Shown here: in pieces, positions 1-8,179 of the stretch
Layout: every line of letters starts with the position of its first letter
Position numbering within the stretch: position 1 is the first letter of the stretch
From: Gemmatimonadaceae bacterium
GTDB lineage: Bacteria; Gemmatimonadota; Gemmatimonadetes; Gemmatimonadales; Gemmatimonadaceae
Direction: 5' to 3'
NCBI GenBank assembly: GCA_024710705.1
Contig: JANJUF010000030.1
Location: 1 to 44,598 of the forward strand
DNA length: 44,598 nucleotides
Translations under genes and position numbers: made by a program
The notes under the pieces: generated by a model
Database searches by the model: none
What the model was told of the DNA's origin: nothing
The model's input: the letters and a program-made list of their open reading frames with translations, nothing else

Positions 1-155
1 AGGAAGGCCATCGCGCCGAGCTGGATCTGCTCGGCGAGATCGCGCATCACCTGCGAGCCCGCGGACTGGCGGACGATGCCCTGGTAGGTCAGGACGCAGG
101 CGATGAGGCCGACGATCCCGATCACCAGCGCGTACGTCGTCAGATTCTCGATCAT
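1..155 (-). CDS. hppA: Membrane-bound proton-translocating pyrophosphatase, N-terminal fragment
   Basis: This is the first 51 codons of a gene running off the left edge. Reading from the ATG at 155 gives a hydrophobic first helix (about residues 5-24), a GIVRQSAG turn, and then MRDLAEQIQLGAMAFL. That last stretch matches the start of the H+-pumping pyrophosphatase family, where a conserved 'IA..I..GA.AFL' segment follows the first membrane helix. The family hydrolyses cytoplasmic pyrophosphate and uses the energy to move protons (or sodium) across the inner membrane. The fragment is too short to separate potassium-dependent from independent types, since those residues lie off the window. It is the last gene of the prs-rplY-pth string on this strand, 27 nt after the pth stop codon. 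The family call rests on the N-terminal motif alone. Confidence 0.8.
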   Translation of the reverse strand, partial: MIENLTTYALVIGIVGLIACVLTYQGIVRQSAGSQVMRDLAEQIQLGAMAF

Positions 156-182
156 TGGGGGAGGAGTGGAGGTGAGTGGGGC

Positions 183-755
183 CTAACGGTTGAACGCGTT
201 CATCACGCGCTCGATGCCATCGGTGGTCCAGAGGCGCAGGGCCTCCTCGAGCGTGGGCAGCAGCTCGCGCACCTGCGCGGCATCCGCCTTCCCGAACTTG
301 TCCAGCACATAGTCGGCGAGGTCGCCGATGCGCCGCTGCGGGTCGGTGGGGCCGACGCCGATCCGCAGCCGCGCGTACTCCTGGCTCTTGAGATGCTGCT
401 CGATGCTCTTGAGCCCGTTGTGCCCGCCGGCGGAGCCGCGGGCCCGGAAGCGGAAGCTGCCGGTCTCCAACTGCACTTCGTCCGAGACGACCAGGAGGTC
501 GCCCGCCGCGGTCCAGAACGGACGCCGGAGCCAGGGCTTGAGGACCTGCCCCGAGAGGTTCATGAAGGTCTGCGGCTTCACGAGCCGGACCTTCACGTTC
601 CCCACGGTGCCCGAGGCGGTCATCGCCTCGCCGTCCTTGCGCCAGGACTCCAGCCGCCACGCGTCGGCCAGGTGGTCGAGGACCCACCAGCCGACGTTGT
701 GGCGCGTATCGGCGTACTCCTGCCCGGGATTGCCGAGGCCGAGGATGACTTTCAT
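183..755 (-). CDS. pth: Peptidyl-tRNA hydrolase
   Basis: The 190-residue protein has the usual length for this enzyme, which frees tRNA from peptidyl-tRNAs dropped by stalled ribosomes. The GLGNPG motif contains N9, and RHNVGW contains the catalytic His at residue 19. MNLSG (N66), VVSDE (D92) and GGHNG (N113) follow, matching the known Asn/His/Asn/Asp/Asn active-site set of the E. coli enzyme. It starts at an ATG (753-755). It lies 36 nt downstream of rplY on the same strand; prs-rplY-pth is a common bacterial gene order, so co-transcription is likely, with hppA downstream. Confidence 0.97.
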   Translation of the reverse strand: MKVILGLGNPGQEYADTRHNVGWWVLDHLADAWRLESWRKDGEAMTASGTVGNVKVRLVKPQTFMNLSGQVLKPWLRRPFWTAAGDLLVVSDEVQLETGSFRFRARGSAGGHNGLKSIEQHLKSQEYARLRIGVGPTDPQRRIGDLADYVLDKFGKADAAQVRELLPTLEEALRLWTTDGIERVMNAFNR

Positions 756-791
756 CGCAGGGCGAGCGGTCGGATCGCGGGCAGGCCCGGC

Positions 792-1442
792 TTACTTCTT
801 CTCGCCTTCGGCCTCGTCGGCCTTCGCCTTGCGGATGAGCTCCGGCTCGCCGGCGCCCGCCTCGGCGGCCGGGGCCTCGGCCTCGACCTTCGGCGCGGCG
901 CAGACGCAGATCGTCGCGTCCGTGTCCGTGAGCAGCTCGATGCCGTCGGCCAGCTTGATGTCGCCGACGTGGATCGAGTGGCCGATCGTCAGGGCCGAGA
1001 CATCCACGTCGAAGTGCGTCGGGATGTTCGACGGATCCACCGAGATCTCGACCTCGTGGAGGATGTGGTCGAGGAGGCCGCCGCCGACGCGCACGCCCTC
1101 CGGCGTGCCGACGAGGTGCACCGGCACCTTCACGGTGACCTTCTCACCGGCCACGAGCTCCTGGAAGTCCACGTGGACGATCTGCTTCTTGAACGGGTGG
1201 CGCTGGATCTCGCGGATGAGCGTGCGGGCCATGCCGCCGTCGAACGCGAGCTCGATCACAGTGCTGGTGTACGGGACCTTCTCGAGCAGCAGCTGGAAGG
1301 CATGGGCATCGAGGGTCAGCGCCTGCGGCTGACGGTTGTGCCCGTAGATGACCGCGGGGACCTGGCCGGCGGCGCGCAGCTTGCGGGCGACGCCCTTGCC
1401 GGTGGCGGCGCGGGTGGTGGCGGAAAATTGAGCGGTAGCCAT
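792..1442 (-). CDS. rplY: 50S ribosomal protein L25 (long CTC/TL5 type)
   Basis: The 216-residue protein has two parts: an N-terminal L25 domain of about 95 residues that binds 5S rRNA (starting MATAQFSATTR, with the typical 'GKGVARKLRAAGQVPAVIYG' stretch), and the C-terminal beta domain of the long CTC/TL5 form. The tail beyond about residue 190 is Ala/Glu-rich and probably disordered, ending in KKK. Short L25 proteins (about 95 residues) lack the second domain. The gene starts at an ATG (1440-1442), downstream of prs. The 213-nt gap before it holds the first heptamer inverted-repeat element. Confidence 0.95.
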   Translation of the reverse strand: MATAQFSATTRAATGKGVARKLRAAGQVPAVIYGHNRQPQALTLDAHAFQLLLEKVPYTSTVIELAFDGGMARTLIREIQRHPFKKQIVHVDFQELVAGEKVTVKVPVHLVGTPEGVRVGGGLLDHILHEVEISVDPSNIPTHFDVDVSALTIGHSIHVGDIKLADGIELLTDTDATICVCAAPKVEAEAPAAEAGAGEPELIRKAKADEAEGEKK

Positions 1443-1521
1443 TGTTGCGAGTCCTGCTGGAAGTGATGAGCGCTACGTGGGTTCCCGGCGAATCCGGCCC
1501 GGCGGCGCTCTTTCGGAAACG

Positions 1522-1648
1522 AGACGGAAGACTTGAGACGGAAGGCCACTGCGCTTCCGTCTCCACTCCCGACTCGGGTACTGCACCTACACCTGCTTAC
1601 AGGGAAGAACGAGGAATGTCGTAACCTTGCAGCTTCCGTCTTCCGTCC
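1522..1648 (-). repeat. Heptamer inverted-repeat element, copy 1 (prs-rplY gap)
   Basis: This non-coding element fills most of the 213-nt gap between prs and rplY. On the + strand it has in-phase heptamers AGACGGA (1522-1528), AGACTTG (1529-1535) and AGACGGA (1536-1542). The opposite orientation, TCCGTCT/TCCGTCC, appears at 1556-1562, 1635-1641 and 1642-1648. A tight hairpin is possible: GAGACGGAAG (1535-1544) and CTTCCGTCTC (1554-1563) are perfect 10-bp arms around a 9-nt loop. Read in the direction of prs, the element starts 7 nt after the prs stop codon. The same unit and layout recur at 26719-26800 and 34805-34854. Function is unknown; a 3'-end RNA structure is one reading. Confidence 0.75.
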
Positions 1649-1655
1649 CCAGTCC

Positions 1656-2609
1656 TCACTCGAAGAGTGACGACACACTCTGATCGCTGTGCGTGAACTT
1701 GATCGCCTTCGCCATCAGCTCGCCGACGCTCAGCACCGTGAGCTTGTCGAAGCGCTTGGACTCGGGCAGCAGGATCGAGTCCGTGATGGCGACCTCGGTG
1801 ATCGGCGCGTTGCTGAGCCGCTCGACGGCGGGGCCGGAAAGCAGCGCGTGCGTGGCGCAGACGTAGATGTTGCGGGCGCCGAGGTCCTTGAGCGCCTTGG
1901 CGGCCTCGGACACGGTGCCGGCGGTGTCGATCATGTCGTCGGCGAGCAAGCAGTCCTTGCCCTCGACTTCACCGACCACGTTCACCACCTCGGCCACGTT
2001 GGCCACGGGGCGCCGCTTGTCGATGATGGCCAGCGAGGCGTTCAGCCGCTTGGCGAAGCCGCGGGCCATCTTGGCGCTGCCCACGTCCGGCGCGACGACC
2101 ACGGGATCCACGAGGCCCTTCTTCCGGTAATGCGCCGTGAAGACAGGGGCGGCGTAGAGATGGTCCACCGGGATGTCGAAGAAGCCCTGGAGCTGGTGGA
2201 AATGGAAATCCAACCCGAGGATGCGGTCGGCACCGGCGCGGGCGATCATGTTCGCCATGAGCTTGGCGCCGATCGCCACGCGGGGCTGGTCCTTGCGGTC
2301 CTGCCGCGCGTAGCCGTAGTAGGGCATCACGCAGGTGATGCGCGCGGCCGAGGCGCGGCGGGCGGCGTCCACCAGGAGCAGCAGCTCCATGATGTTGTCG
2401 GACGGCGTGCTCGTGGGCTGCACGATGAACACGTCGGCGCCGCGCACGTTCTCGTCCAACCGCACGAAGACCTCGCCGTCCGCGAAGCGCGAGACGGTCG
2501 CCTTGCAGAGCTCCACACCCATCGTCTTCGCAATGCTTTCGGCCAGCGGGCGGTTGGCGTTGCCCGTCAGGATGCGAAAGCCGTGCACTGGGACTGCGAG
2601 TCCGTCCAT
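1656..2609 (-). CDS. prs: Ribose-phosphate pyrophosphokinase (PRPP synthetase)
   Basis: The 317-residue protein is the length of class I PRPP synthetases. These transfer pyrophosphate from ATP to ribose 5-phosphate, making PRPP for purine, pyrimidine, histidine and NAD synthesis. Visible motifs include FADGE, the ATP loop YGYARQDRK, and the PRPP-binding loop DDMIDTAGT. The flexible-loop and substrate segment reads [15 protein letters not shown], where most family members have DLHAxQIQGFFDIP. It starts at an ATG (2607-2609). The gene is divergent from the rhamnose operon across about 134 nt. purN and purH, which depend on PRPP metabolism, lie elsewhere in the window. Confidence 0.97.
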   Translation of the reverse strand: MDGLAVPVHGFRILTGNANRPLAESIAKTMGVELCKATVSRFADGEVFVRLDENVRGADVFIVQPTSTPSDNIMELLLLVDAARRASAARITCVMPYYGYARQDRKDQPRVAIGAKLMANMIARAGADRILGLDFHFHQLQGFFDIPVDHLYAAPVFTAHYRKKGLVDPVVVAPDVGSAKMARGFAKRLNASLAIIDKRRPVANVAEVVNVVGEVEGKDCLLADDMIDTAGTVSEAAKALKDLGARNIYVCATHALLSGPAVERLSNAPITEVAITDSILLPESKRFDKLTVLSVGELMAKAIKFTHSDQSVSSLFE

Positions 2610-2743
2610 CGGCGGGGTGGTGTAAGAGGCGGAAGGGACAGGAGATACGTGGCCGGGCGAGGCCGGTCCGGACAGCCTCGAAAGCTATCCCCGCCGGGCG
2701 CTTTATGGCAGGGGGTCGGAGCGGGGATTATGCTTCCGGCACG

Positions 2744-3625
2744 ATGAAAGGCATCCTCCTCGCCGGCGGTTCTGGGACCCGGCTCGCGCCCATGACGCGA
2801 GTCGTCTCCAAGCAGCTCCTCCCGGTCTATGACAAGCCCCTGATCTACTATCCGCTGAGCACGCTGCTGCTGGCGGGCATCCGGGACATCCTGCTCATCG
2901 CCACGCCGCAGGACCTGCCGCGCTTCGAGGCCCTGCTGGGTGACGGCAGCGCCTGGGGGATCTCGCTGCGCTACGTGGCGCAGCCGGCGCCGGAAGGACT
3001 GGCGCAGGCCTTCGTGCTGGGTCGGGATTTCCTGGGCCGCGATCCGGTCACGCTCATCCTCGGCGACAACCTCTTCTTCGGCGCGGGACTTGAGCAGCAG
3101 CTGCGCGCGGGGCGGGAACGGGTGGCCACGGCGGGTGGGGCGACGATCTTTGGGTATCGGGTGAGCAATCCGGAGCGATACGGCGTGGCGGACGTCGCTC
3201 CCGATGGCACGGTGCGCTCCATCGAGGAGAAGCCCAAGGCGCCCAAGAGCGCGCTCGCCGTCACGGGACTGTATTGCTACGACAATCGGGTGGTGGACAT
3301 CGCTGCCGGCCTGAAGAAGTCCGCCCGTGGCGAATATGAGATTACCGACGTCAACACGGCCTACCTTCGCGAGGGAACGTTGCGGCTCGAGCGACTCGAC
3401 CGCGGCATGGCCTGGCTCGATACCGGCACGGTGACGGCGATGCAGGAAGCAGCCCGCTTCGTAGAAGCCATCGAGATGCGGCAGGGACTCAAGATCGGCT
3501 GTCCGGAAGAAGTGGCCTTCCGCATGGGTTTCATCTCGCGGGAGCAGTTGGTGGCGCTGGCGGCCCCGCTGGCCAGCAGCGAGTACGGCGACTACCTGCG
3601 CCGCGTGGCGGCGGAGCCGGCGTGA
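2744..3625 (+). CDS. rfbA: Glucose-1-phosphate thymidylyltransferase
   Basis: The 293-residue product joins dTTP and glucose 1-phosphate to give dTDP-glucose, the first step to dTDP-L-rhamnose. The N-terminal nucleotide loop reads [11 protein letters not shown], followed by [11 protein letters not shown], and later EKPKAPKS and WLDTGT, all standard for RmlA. An ATG 39 nt upstream (2705) would add an unrelated leader, so I chose the ATG at 2744, whose product opens MKGILLAGG as in the family. No strong Shine-Dalgarno sequence is visible. It is first of four translationally coupled genes; its stop overlaps the rfbB start by 4 nt. Confidence 0.96.
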   Translation: MKGILLAGGSGTRLAPMTRVVSKQLLPVYDKPLIYYPLSTLLLAGIRDILLIATPQDLPRFEALLGDGSAWGISLRYVAQPAPEGLAQAFVLGRDFLGRDPVTLILGDNLFFGAGLEQQLRAGRERVATAGGATIFGYRVSNPERYGVADVAPDGTVRSIEEKPKAPKSALAVTGLYCYDNRVVDIAAGLKKSARGEYEITDVNTAYLREGTLRLERLDRGMAWLDTGTVTAMQEAARFVEAIEMRQGLKIGCPEEVAFRMGFISREQLVALAAPLASSEYGDYLRRVAAEPA

Positions 3626-4707
3626 GCGACGCGTCACCCCAAACCCTCCTCATCACCGGTGGCGCGGGCTTCATCGGTGCCAATGCGGTGGGTTGGCTCC
3701 TGCGCAGGCAGCCGGCGGTGCAGGTGGTGGTGTTCGACGCGATGACCTACGCGGCGCACCCGGAGAGCCTGCCGATGGTGTCGCGTGGGCACGAGGCGCG
3801 CCTGTTCGTCGTGCGCGGCGACGTGCGTGATGCGACCGCGGTGGCGGCCTGCGTGCACGGCAACGCGCGCGACGCCCGCGGCCGCAGCGTGCCGGCCTGC
3901 GACAGCATCTGGCACATGGCGGCCGAATCGCACGTCGATCGCTCGATTCTCGGGCCGACCGACTTCGTGGACACGAACGTGATCGGCACGTTGCGGCTGC
4001 TGGAGGCCCTGCGCGGGGCGCAGGACGGCGGGCGCCAGATCCGGTTCGTGCACGTCTCCACCGACGAAGTGTACGGCTCGCTGTCGCCGACCGAGCCGCC
4101 TTTCACCGAGGCGCGTCCGCTCGCGCCGAGCTCTCCGTACGCCGCGAGCAAGGCGGCGTCGGACCTCCTCGTGCAGGGGTGGGCCACCACCTACGGACTC
4201 GATGCCGTCATCACGCGCTGCTCCAACAACTACGGGCCGTTCCAGTTTCCCGAGAAGTTGATCCCGTTGATGGTGACGCGTGCGCTGGGGGGCGCGCCGC
4301 TGCCGGTGTACGGCGATGGCAAGCAGGTGCGGGACTGGCTGCACGTGGAGGACCACGTCGCGGCGCTCTGGGCGGTGACTGGCGCGGCTGCTGGTGCGGG
4401 GCGCGTGTTCAACATCGGGGCGAGCGGCGAACAGGAGAACCTTGCCGTGGTCCATGGGATTCTCACGGCCCTCGGCAAGGACCCGTCGTCGATCGAGCAC
4501 GTGCGTGATCGCCCGGCGCACGACCGCCGGTACGCGATGGACGCCTCGCGCCTGCGTGCCGCGACGGGGTGGGCACCGCAGGTGTCGTTCGCGGATGGCC
4601 TCGCCGCCACGGTACGCTGGTACGTGGCGCACGAGCCGTGGTGGCGGGCGGTGCAGGGCGAGTCGCAGCGGGCCGCCGAGGCGATGTACCTCTCGCCGCC
4701 GCGATGA
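3622..4707 (+). CDS. rfbB: dTDP-glucose 4,6-dehydratase
   Basis: The 361-residue protein is an extended short-chain dehydrogenase making dTDP-4-keto-6-deoxyglucose. The NAD-binding loop is GGAGFIGAN near the N-terminus. The active-site STDEVYG (Thr-Asp-Glu) is followed by YAASK (catalytic Tyr and Lys) and [17 protein letters not shown], all as in RmlB. An insertion of about 10 residues precedes [12 protein letters not shown] compared with the copies I remember. The start is a GTG inside the GTGA that also ends rfbA, so translation is probably coupled. It ends in an ATGA shared with rfbD. Confidence 0.96.
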   Translation: MSDASPQTLLITGGAGFIGANAVGWLLRRQPAVQVVVFDAMTYAAHPESLPMVSRGHEARLFVVRGDVRDATAVAACVHGNARDARGRSVPACDSIWHMAAESHVDRSILGPTDFVDTNVIGTLRLLEALRGAQDGGRQIRFVHVSTDEVYGSLSPTEPPFTEARPLAPSSPYAASKAASDLLVQGWATTYGLDAVITRCSNNYGPFQFPEKLIPLMVTRALGGAPLPVYGDGKQVRDWLHVEDHVAALWAVTGAAAGAGRVFNIGASGEQENLAVVHGILTALGKDPSSIEHVRDRPAHDRRYAMDASRLRAATGWAPQVSFADGLAATVRWYVAHEPWWRAVQGESQRAAEAMYLSPPR

Positions 4708-5558
4708 ACGTCTTGCTCCTCGGCGGCGCCGGTCTGCTCGGCTCGGCGTTGCGGGCCACGGTGCCGGCCGACGTGCAGCTCGCCGCGCCGCCGCACGCCC
4801 GCCTCGACGTCACCGACGCGGCGGCGCTGGAGCGCGGACTCGACCTGGCGCGCCCCGACTGGGTGCTGCTCTGTGCCGCGTACACGGCGGTGGACCGCGC
4901 GGAATCGGAACCCGAGGCGGCGCATCGGCTGAACGCCCAGGCGCCGGCGCTCCTCGCACGCCTCTGCGCCGCGCGCGGCGTCCGCGTACTGATGCCGAGC
5001 ACGGACTACGTGTTCGATGGGCGTGGCACGCGCCCATGGCGGGAGGACGATCCCACCGGACCGCGCTCGGTGTACGGACGCAGCAAGCGCGCCGGCGAAG
5101 TGGCCCTGTTCGAAAGCGGTGCGCAGGCCCTGGTGCTGCGCACCAGTTGGCTCTTCGGTGGCCAGGCACGGAGCTTTCCGCGCACGATGTGGGAACGGGC
5201 GCGGGCGGGGCAGGACTCTCGCGTGGTGCACGACCAGCGGGGATCGCCGACTTATGCCGGCGATCTCGCGCGTTGGATCTGGGCATTGCTGTCCCTCGCG
5301 CCAACCGGCGTGCTCCACGCCGCCAACGCGGGCGTCGCGAGTTGGGCGGAGATCGCCGAGCGCGTGTACGCGGCGGCGGGGCGCGCGCAGGGCATCACAC
5401 GCGTTGCCTCGACCGAGTATCCTACGCCGGCGCCGCGGCCCTCGTACAGCGTGCTGGACTGTGCCCGCCTCGACGCCCTGCTGCCCCTGCCTCGACGTCC
5501 GTGGGGGGCAGCGTTGGACGAATTTCTCTCCGAGCTCCGCGCCGAGGGCGCCGCATGA
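4704..5558 (+). CDS. rfbD: dTDP-4-dehydrorhamnose reductase
   Basis: The 284-residue protein catalyses the last step to dTDP-L-rhamnose. It shows the nucleotide-binding GGAGLLGSAL, then AYTAVDRAE, STDYVFDG and the YGRSK catalytic Tyr/Lys pair, in family order. The open frame continues 135 nt further upstream, but the product only resembles the family from the ATG at 4704, which overlaps the rfbB stop (ATGA). Gene order A-B-D-C puts the reductase before the epimerase, a common variant. It overlaps rfbC by the same ATGA arrangement. Confidence 0.95.
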   Translation: MNVLLLGGAGLLGSALRATVPADVQLAAPPHARLDVTDAAALERGLDLARPDWVLLCAAYTAVDRAESEPEAAHRLNAQAPALLARLCAARGVRVLMPSTDYVFDGRGTRPWREDDPTGPRSVYGRSKRAGEVALFESGAQALVLRTSWLFGGQARSFPRTMWERARAGQDSRVVHDQRGSPTYAGDLARWIWALLSLAPTGVLHAANAGVASWAEIAERVYAAAGRAQGITRVASTEYPTPAPRPSYSVLDCARLDALLPLPRRPWGAALDEFLSELRAEGAA

Positions 5559-6124
5559 CCGCGATCCGCATCGAGTTGACGCCGATTCCCGACCTGGTGG
5601 TGGCGCACCTCACGGTGTTCCCTGATGCGCGCGGATCGTTCCGCGAACTGTTCCGCGCCGAGGATTTCGCGGCCGCCGGGCTTCCGTCCACGGTGGCGCA
5701 GATCAATCACTCGCGCTCGGCGCGCGGTGTGGTGCGCGGGCTGCACTTCCAGTGGGACCCGCCGATGGCGAAGTGCATGAGGGTCTCGCGCGGCCGGGCC
5801 TTCGTGGTGGCGGTGGACGTGCGCCGCGGCGCGGCAAGCTGCGGGCAGGCGTGGTGGCGCGAAGTGCGCGCCGGGGAGGATCTCTGGGTCTGCGCTCCCG
5901 CGGGGTTCGCGCGCGGGCTCCAAGCCCTCGAGGACGACACCGAGGTCGAGTACCTCTGTAGCGCGCCCTATCACGCCGCCCATGAGGGGGGCATCCGGTG
6001 GGACGACCCGGCGATTGGCATTCCCTGGCCGCTTCCGGCGACGTCGCTCTCGCCGAAGGACCGCGCGGCGCCGACGCTGGCGGATTGGCTTGCGGGACCT
6101 CTTGGCGGCGTCTTCAACACCTGA
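5555..6124 (+). CDS. rfbC: dTDP-4-dehydrorhamnose 3,5-epimerase family protein
   Basis: The 189-residue cupin-fold protein completes the dTDP-rhamnose set. The catalytic His lies in VVRGLHFQ, the substrate Lys in MAKCMRV, and the distal Asp in RWDDPAIGIPWP; the SPKD tail motif is also present. One deviation is clear: the normally conserved GFAHGF segment reads GFARGL, so a usually conserved His is Arg. This may mark a subfamily or altered selectivity, but its place as last gene of an otherwise complete rhamnose operon argues for the standard role. It starts at the ATG overlapping the rfbD stop. It ends 19 nt from the 3' end of a convergent tRNA gene. Confidence 0.9.
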   Translation: MTAIRIELTPIPDLVVAHLTVFPDARGSFRELFRAEDFAAAGLPSTVAQINHSRSARGVVRGLHFQWDPPMAKCMRVSRGRAFVVAVDVRRGAASCGQAWWREVRAGEDLWVCAPAGFARGLQALEDDTEVEYLCSAPYHAAHEGGIRWDDPAIGIPWPLPATSLSPKDRAAPTLADWLAGPLGGVFNT

Positions 6125-6143
6125 CGCGCGCCGCCCGCACAGA

Positions 6144-6214
6144 TTGCCCCTGGTGGATTCGAACCACCATTCTCGGATCCAAAGACCGATGTCCTGCCAT
6201 TGGACGAAGGGGCA
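6144..6214 (-). tRNA. tRNA-Gln (anticodon UUG)
   Basis: The reverse strand folds into a complete cloverleaf. The acceptor stem is TGCCCCT/AGGGGCA with discriminator A at 6144. The D stem is GTCC/GGAC. The anticodon loop CTTTGGA gives anticodon TTG, and the T stem GGTGG/CCACC encloses TTCGAAT. The closing anticodon-stem pair is a T-T mismatch. CCA is not encoded. The gene lies 71 nt downstream of ispE on the same strand. Confidence 0.95.
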
Positions 6215-6285
6215 GCAGGTGCATCACCGACGAGAGGAAGCTAACGGGCGCCCCGCGTGCGGAGCAATCGCCGGGGCGTCGTCGC

Positions 6286-7164
6286 TCAGTCGAGCAGTTT
6301 GACCGAGGCCACGCTCGTGGTGGTCCGCGAGGGCACGAGTCGGGTGCCGGTTGGGAACCCCTCGGTGCTGAGTGAAGGGCGTCGGTCGAAGATCCCAAAG
6401 GCGGTGGACCCGGAGCCGCTCATGCGGGCGATCCGCGCGCCCGCCCCGGCCAGGTTCGCGACGCAGGTAGCGATCGCGGGATGTCGTGCCGTCACGACCT
6501 CCTCGAGATCGTTCACGGCCAGCGCCGCCACCGCATCCCAGCGGTCGAGGGCGTCGAGCGACAGCGGCGCCGGGGCACGCCCGGCGCGCCCAGCCGCGGT
6601 GTCGGCAAACCACCCAAACGCCGCCTTCGTCGCCACGCCAAACGGGGGAAGCGCCAACATCACCTCGCGCGCCGGGAGCGGACGCAGCGCGAGCAGGCGT
6701 TCGCCGCGCCCCCAGCCCAGCGCGAAGGGCGCGTCGGTGGCGAGAAAGGGCACGTCGGCACCGAGGCGCAGCGCGAGCGTCATCAGCGCATCGCTGGCGA
6801 GAGGGGTTGGTGCGAGGGCGTTCAGCGCGCGCAGGACCGCGCCGGCATCGGCGCTGCCGCCCCCGAGTCCGCCGCCGGACGGGATGCGCTTCTCGATGCG
6901 GATCTCGAAACCGGTGTCCCAGCCACTCGCCTCGAGGAAGGCCTCGGCAGCGCGATAGGCGAGGTTCTGCTGCGGAGGCAGGTCCAGCCCTTCGCATACC
7001 AGGTGCCTGGCCTTGGTGTCGGTGGAGACGCGCACGGAGTCCGCCAACTCGATGCGGATGAACAGGGTCTCGAGCTGGTGATATCCCTCCGCCTCGCGCG
7101 CCAGTACGCACAGCCGGAGATTGAGCTTCGCCTGGGCCTCGACGCTGGCCGATCGGGCGCTCAC
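6286..7164 (-). CDS. ispE: 4-(cytidine 5'-diphospho)-2-C-methyl-D-erythritol kinase
   Basis: The 292-residue GHMP kinase phosphorylates CDP-methylerythritol in the non-mevalonate isoprenoid pathway. An N-terminal Lys lies in AQAKLNLRL, EGYHQLETLF follows, and the ATP-binding glycine loop is IPSGGGLGGGSADAG. GADVPFLATDAPFALGWGRGE carries the catalytic Asp region. The open frame extends far upstream, but family similarity begins at the GTG at 7162-7164, whose GTGA overlaps the stop of the upstream UPF0104 gene. That overlap supports this start and suggests coupled translation. Confidence 0.95.
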   Translation of the reverse strand: MSARSASVEAQAKLNLRLCVLAREAEGYHQLETLFIRIELADSVRVSTDTKARHLVCEGLDLPPQQNLAYRAAEAFLEASGWDTGFEIRIEKRIPSGGGLGGGSADAGAVLRALNALAPTPLASDALMTLALRLGADVPFLATDAPFALGWGRGERLLALRPLPAREVMLALPPFGVATKAAFGWFADTAAGRAGRAPAPLSLDALDRWDAVAALAVNDLEEVVTARHPAIATCVANLAGAGARIARMSGSGSTAFGIFDRRPSLSTEGFPTGTRLVPSRTTTSVASVKLLD

Positions 7165-8174
7165 GGCGTCCCCGCGGCGGCGCTCTTGATATCCTTCAGG
7201 TGCAGGTCGAGCCGCGCAAAGTACCAGGCGCCGATCACGGTGATGGGCACGAACGACAGCAGGTGGAAGCCGATGGCCCAGCTCACAGCCGAGGCGGCGG
7301 CGACGCCGTACAGCCCGAGGCCCGCCGTGCCGGCCGCCTCGAAGGCGCCGAAGAATCCCGGCGAGGACGGAATCGCGACGCCAATTGCGATGATTCCCTG
7401 GACGAACAGTGTCGCCGAGGCCGGCGCGTCGATGTCGAGCGCGAGGAAGCCGAAGTAGAAGGCGAGCGCGTTGCAGAGCCAATGCAGCACGGTCCACCAG
7501 AGGACTTCCAGCGCGAGCTTGGGCTCCCGCATCACGCCGAGCCCGCTGGCGAAGCCTTCAAGCAGTCCGCGCACCTTCGGGGTGAGGCGGGGCACCAGGC
7601 TCATCACCAGGCGCTAGACGAGCCCGATCACCGCGCCGGGTGCGTACGCGAGCATCGCGAGCGCGACCGCCACACCGCCCAGCACGAGCCCGGCGGTGGC
7701 GGCGATGCCGGCGGCGGTGGCCCCGAGGATGGTCGCGTCGGCGGGGAATCGCGGGTCGAGCGTGGCGAGCAGCATGAGGAGCAACACCACCACGCCGTCG
7801 AAGAGGCGATCCACCGCCAGCGACGCGAACGCCGCCGTGAAGCGCACCTCACGCCGCTCCCGGGAGAGGGCGAAGGCCCGCGCCAGCTCGCCGGCGCGGG
7901 CTGGGAACACGTTGTTCACCATCATGCCGATGGCGGTGGCGTGCCACAGCGGCGCGAAGGGGAGGCGGCCGGCCAGCGGGGCGAGAATGGCGCGCCACCG
8001 TCGGGCGCGCAGCGGGAAGATCGCTGTCGCCGTGATGGTGCAGGCGGCCCACAGCCAGGCATTCGATCCCGCGAGGATCTCCCACACCTCGCGCAGGTCC
8101 ACACCGCGCAACGTGAACCACAGCAGGAAGACGCTGAGCGCGATGCCGAACACGGCGCGCCAGTCGAGGCGCAT
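7161..8174 (-). pseudogene. UPF0104/YbhN-type integral membrane protein, interrupted by an in-frame amber codon
   Basis: Two open frames, 7614-8174 (186 residues) and 7161-7607 (148 residues), lie in the same reading frame. One TAG (7614-7616) separates them, with no frameshift. Read through, they form one protein of about 337 residues, the usual length of the UPF0104/YbhN family (flippase-like, also found as the membrane domain of lysyl-phosphatidylglycerol synthases). The first half has PLRARRWRAILAP and NNVFPARAGELARAF, the second half IPSSPGFFGAFEAAG, all typical of this family, and both halves are rich in membrane helices. The second half could start at a GTG or ATG just after the stop (MSLVPRL). 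It may be a recent nonsense mutation, a sequencing error, or two co-translated halves. The frame ends in the ispE start overlap. Confidence 0.8.
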
Positions 8175-8179
8175 GCCGC

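Noticed and set aside
2728-2740. TTATGCTTCCGGC just before rfbA is identical to part of the E. coli lac promoter.
   Set aside because: A 13-nt chance match in the non-conserved spacer region, without the lac -35 or operator and in an unrelated GC-rich genome; no sign of vector sequence around it.
7614-7616. Possible recoding of the internal stop in the UPF0104 gene as selenocysteine, since selA is present.
   Set aside because: The codon is TAG, not TGA, so SelA-dependent decoding does not apply.
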